Assembly: GCA_913049915.1 (NCBI GenBank)
Contig: CAJWZC010000012.1
Coordinates: 1 to 61,711 of the forward strand
Source: an uncultured Colwellia sp.
GTDB lineage: Bacteria; Pseudomonadota; Gammaproteobacteria; Enterobacterales; Alteromonadaceae
Length of the DNA stretch: 61,711 nucleotides
Direction of reading: 5' to 3'
Notes under the pieces: generated by a model
Told to the model about the DNA's origin: nothing
The model's database searches: none
The model's input: the letters and a program-made list of their open reading frames with translations, nothing else
In this document: one piece after another, positions 61,378-61,711 of the stretch
Numbering within the stretch: the first letter of the stretch is position 1
Layout: every line of letters starts with the position of its first letter
Made by a program: the position numbers and the translations under genes

Positions 61378-61590
61378 TCATTGAGCTAAATAGGCTAAAA
61401 TCCGCTTTAAATTGATTTTGTCAACAACGGTCTTTAAATAAAGATTAAAAGAGTCAATGCTGAAGTGCTTAATATAGCTTTGAATAGACTTGTACTAAAT
61501 AAATATAAATAGCAGTCCATATTAAAATTATTTTTAAGATATAAATTAACTTTAATATGGCAAAAAAGTAGCCGTATTGTTGGAATGGAT

Positions 61591-61616
61591 ACCGTTAGTG
61601 AAAGAAACACTAATGG
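61591..61616. repeat. Hairpin ccgttagtg / cactaatgg
   Basis: A 9-bp inverted repeat with one G-T pair and a 7-base loop. A second, tatctcgcta / tagtgagata at about 61652-61680, lies 40 bp further on. The window ends shortly after agaggag, a plausible ribosome site for a gene beyond the edge. Confidence 0.5.
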
Positions 61617-61711
61617 CTCTATAGGTAAATACTGACCATAAACCTATCTCGCTAAGTGCCCCATAGTGAGATAGAACTAACAATAATTTTTGCTACTTAA
61701 GAGGAGTTTAA

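Noticed and set aside
1-61711. CRISPR array, prophage or toxin-antitoxin/defence locus
   Set aside because: No evenly spaced direct repeats, integrase, phage structural genes or recognisable toxin-antitoxin pair was seen on either strand.

Overview
The window is an AT-rich chromosomal segment of a marine gammaproteobacterium, most probably Colwellia or another member of the Colwelliaceae (Alteromonadales). The case rests on gene order (yajQ/panE/thiI/pomBA/xseB/ispA/dxs; nqrABCDEF-apbE-nqrM; ftsB-ispD-ispF-truD-surE-pcm-yqaA-nlpD-rpoS; alaS-csrA-tRNA-Ser-tRNA-Arg), on low GC, and on three sodium-coupled systems. The species is an inference from memory of the families; no search was run.

Layout. 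0-7.5 kb: a large double-PilZ protein divergent from radA, a secreted dipeptidyl peptidase IV and a ribosome hibernation factor. 7.5-12.5 kb: metA-metH behind a tandem MetJ operator. 12.9-22.2 kb: yajQ, a VanZ-like protein, panE, thiI, the flagellar stator genes pomBA, and the isoprenoid cluster xseB-ispA-dxs. 22.3-29.8 kb: the complete Na+-NQR operon with its flavin transferase apbE and iron factor nqrM, ending in a UUCG-loop terminator. 30.9-37.6 kb: the conserved rpoS/nlpD/pcm/surE/truD/ispF/ispD/ftsB block. 37.7-44.6 kb: an unknown protein with a KAS III enzyme behind a FadR-like site, an ABC-2 exporter, a Fur-box-controlled pair of small ORFs and tmcA. 45.4-46.9 kb: a decay zone around pdxH. 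47.1-50.4 kb: the Na+-pumping oxaloacetate decarboxylase oadGAB. 51.4-55.9 kb: three tRNAs, csrA and alaS. 56-61.7 kb: recX-like and dinB remnants, a LytTR membrane regulator divergent from a TonB-dependent receptor, and two decayed transposase genes.

How the genes work together. Na+-NQR and oxaloacetate decarboxylase both export sodium and PomAB spends the gradient on motility, so the window carries both producers and a consumer of sodium motive force. dxs, ispD, ispF and ispA supply isoprenoid precursors. RpoS, CsrA, HPF and the PilZ protein are global or stationary-phase regulators.

The main non-obvious content is non-coding or decayed. Two copies of a roughly 265-bp element with imperfect terminal inverted repeats lie 34 kb apart (18.7-19.0 and 53.0-53.3 kb). 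There is a decayed duplicate of the pomB 3' end, a decayed tRNA-Ser copy, a one-base frameshift in a PA3496-like small gene, remnants of a solute-binding protein, an M48 peptidase, dinB and possibly recX, and operator-like repeats for MetJ, Fur, FadR and a LytTR protein. No phage, CRISPR array or defence system was seen.
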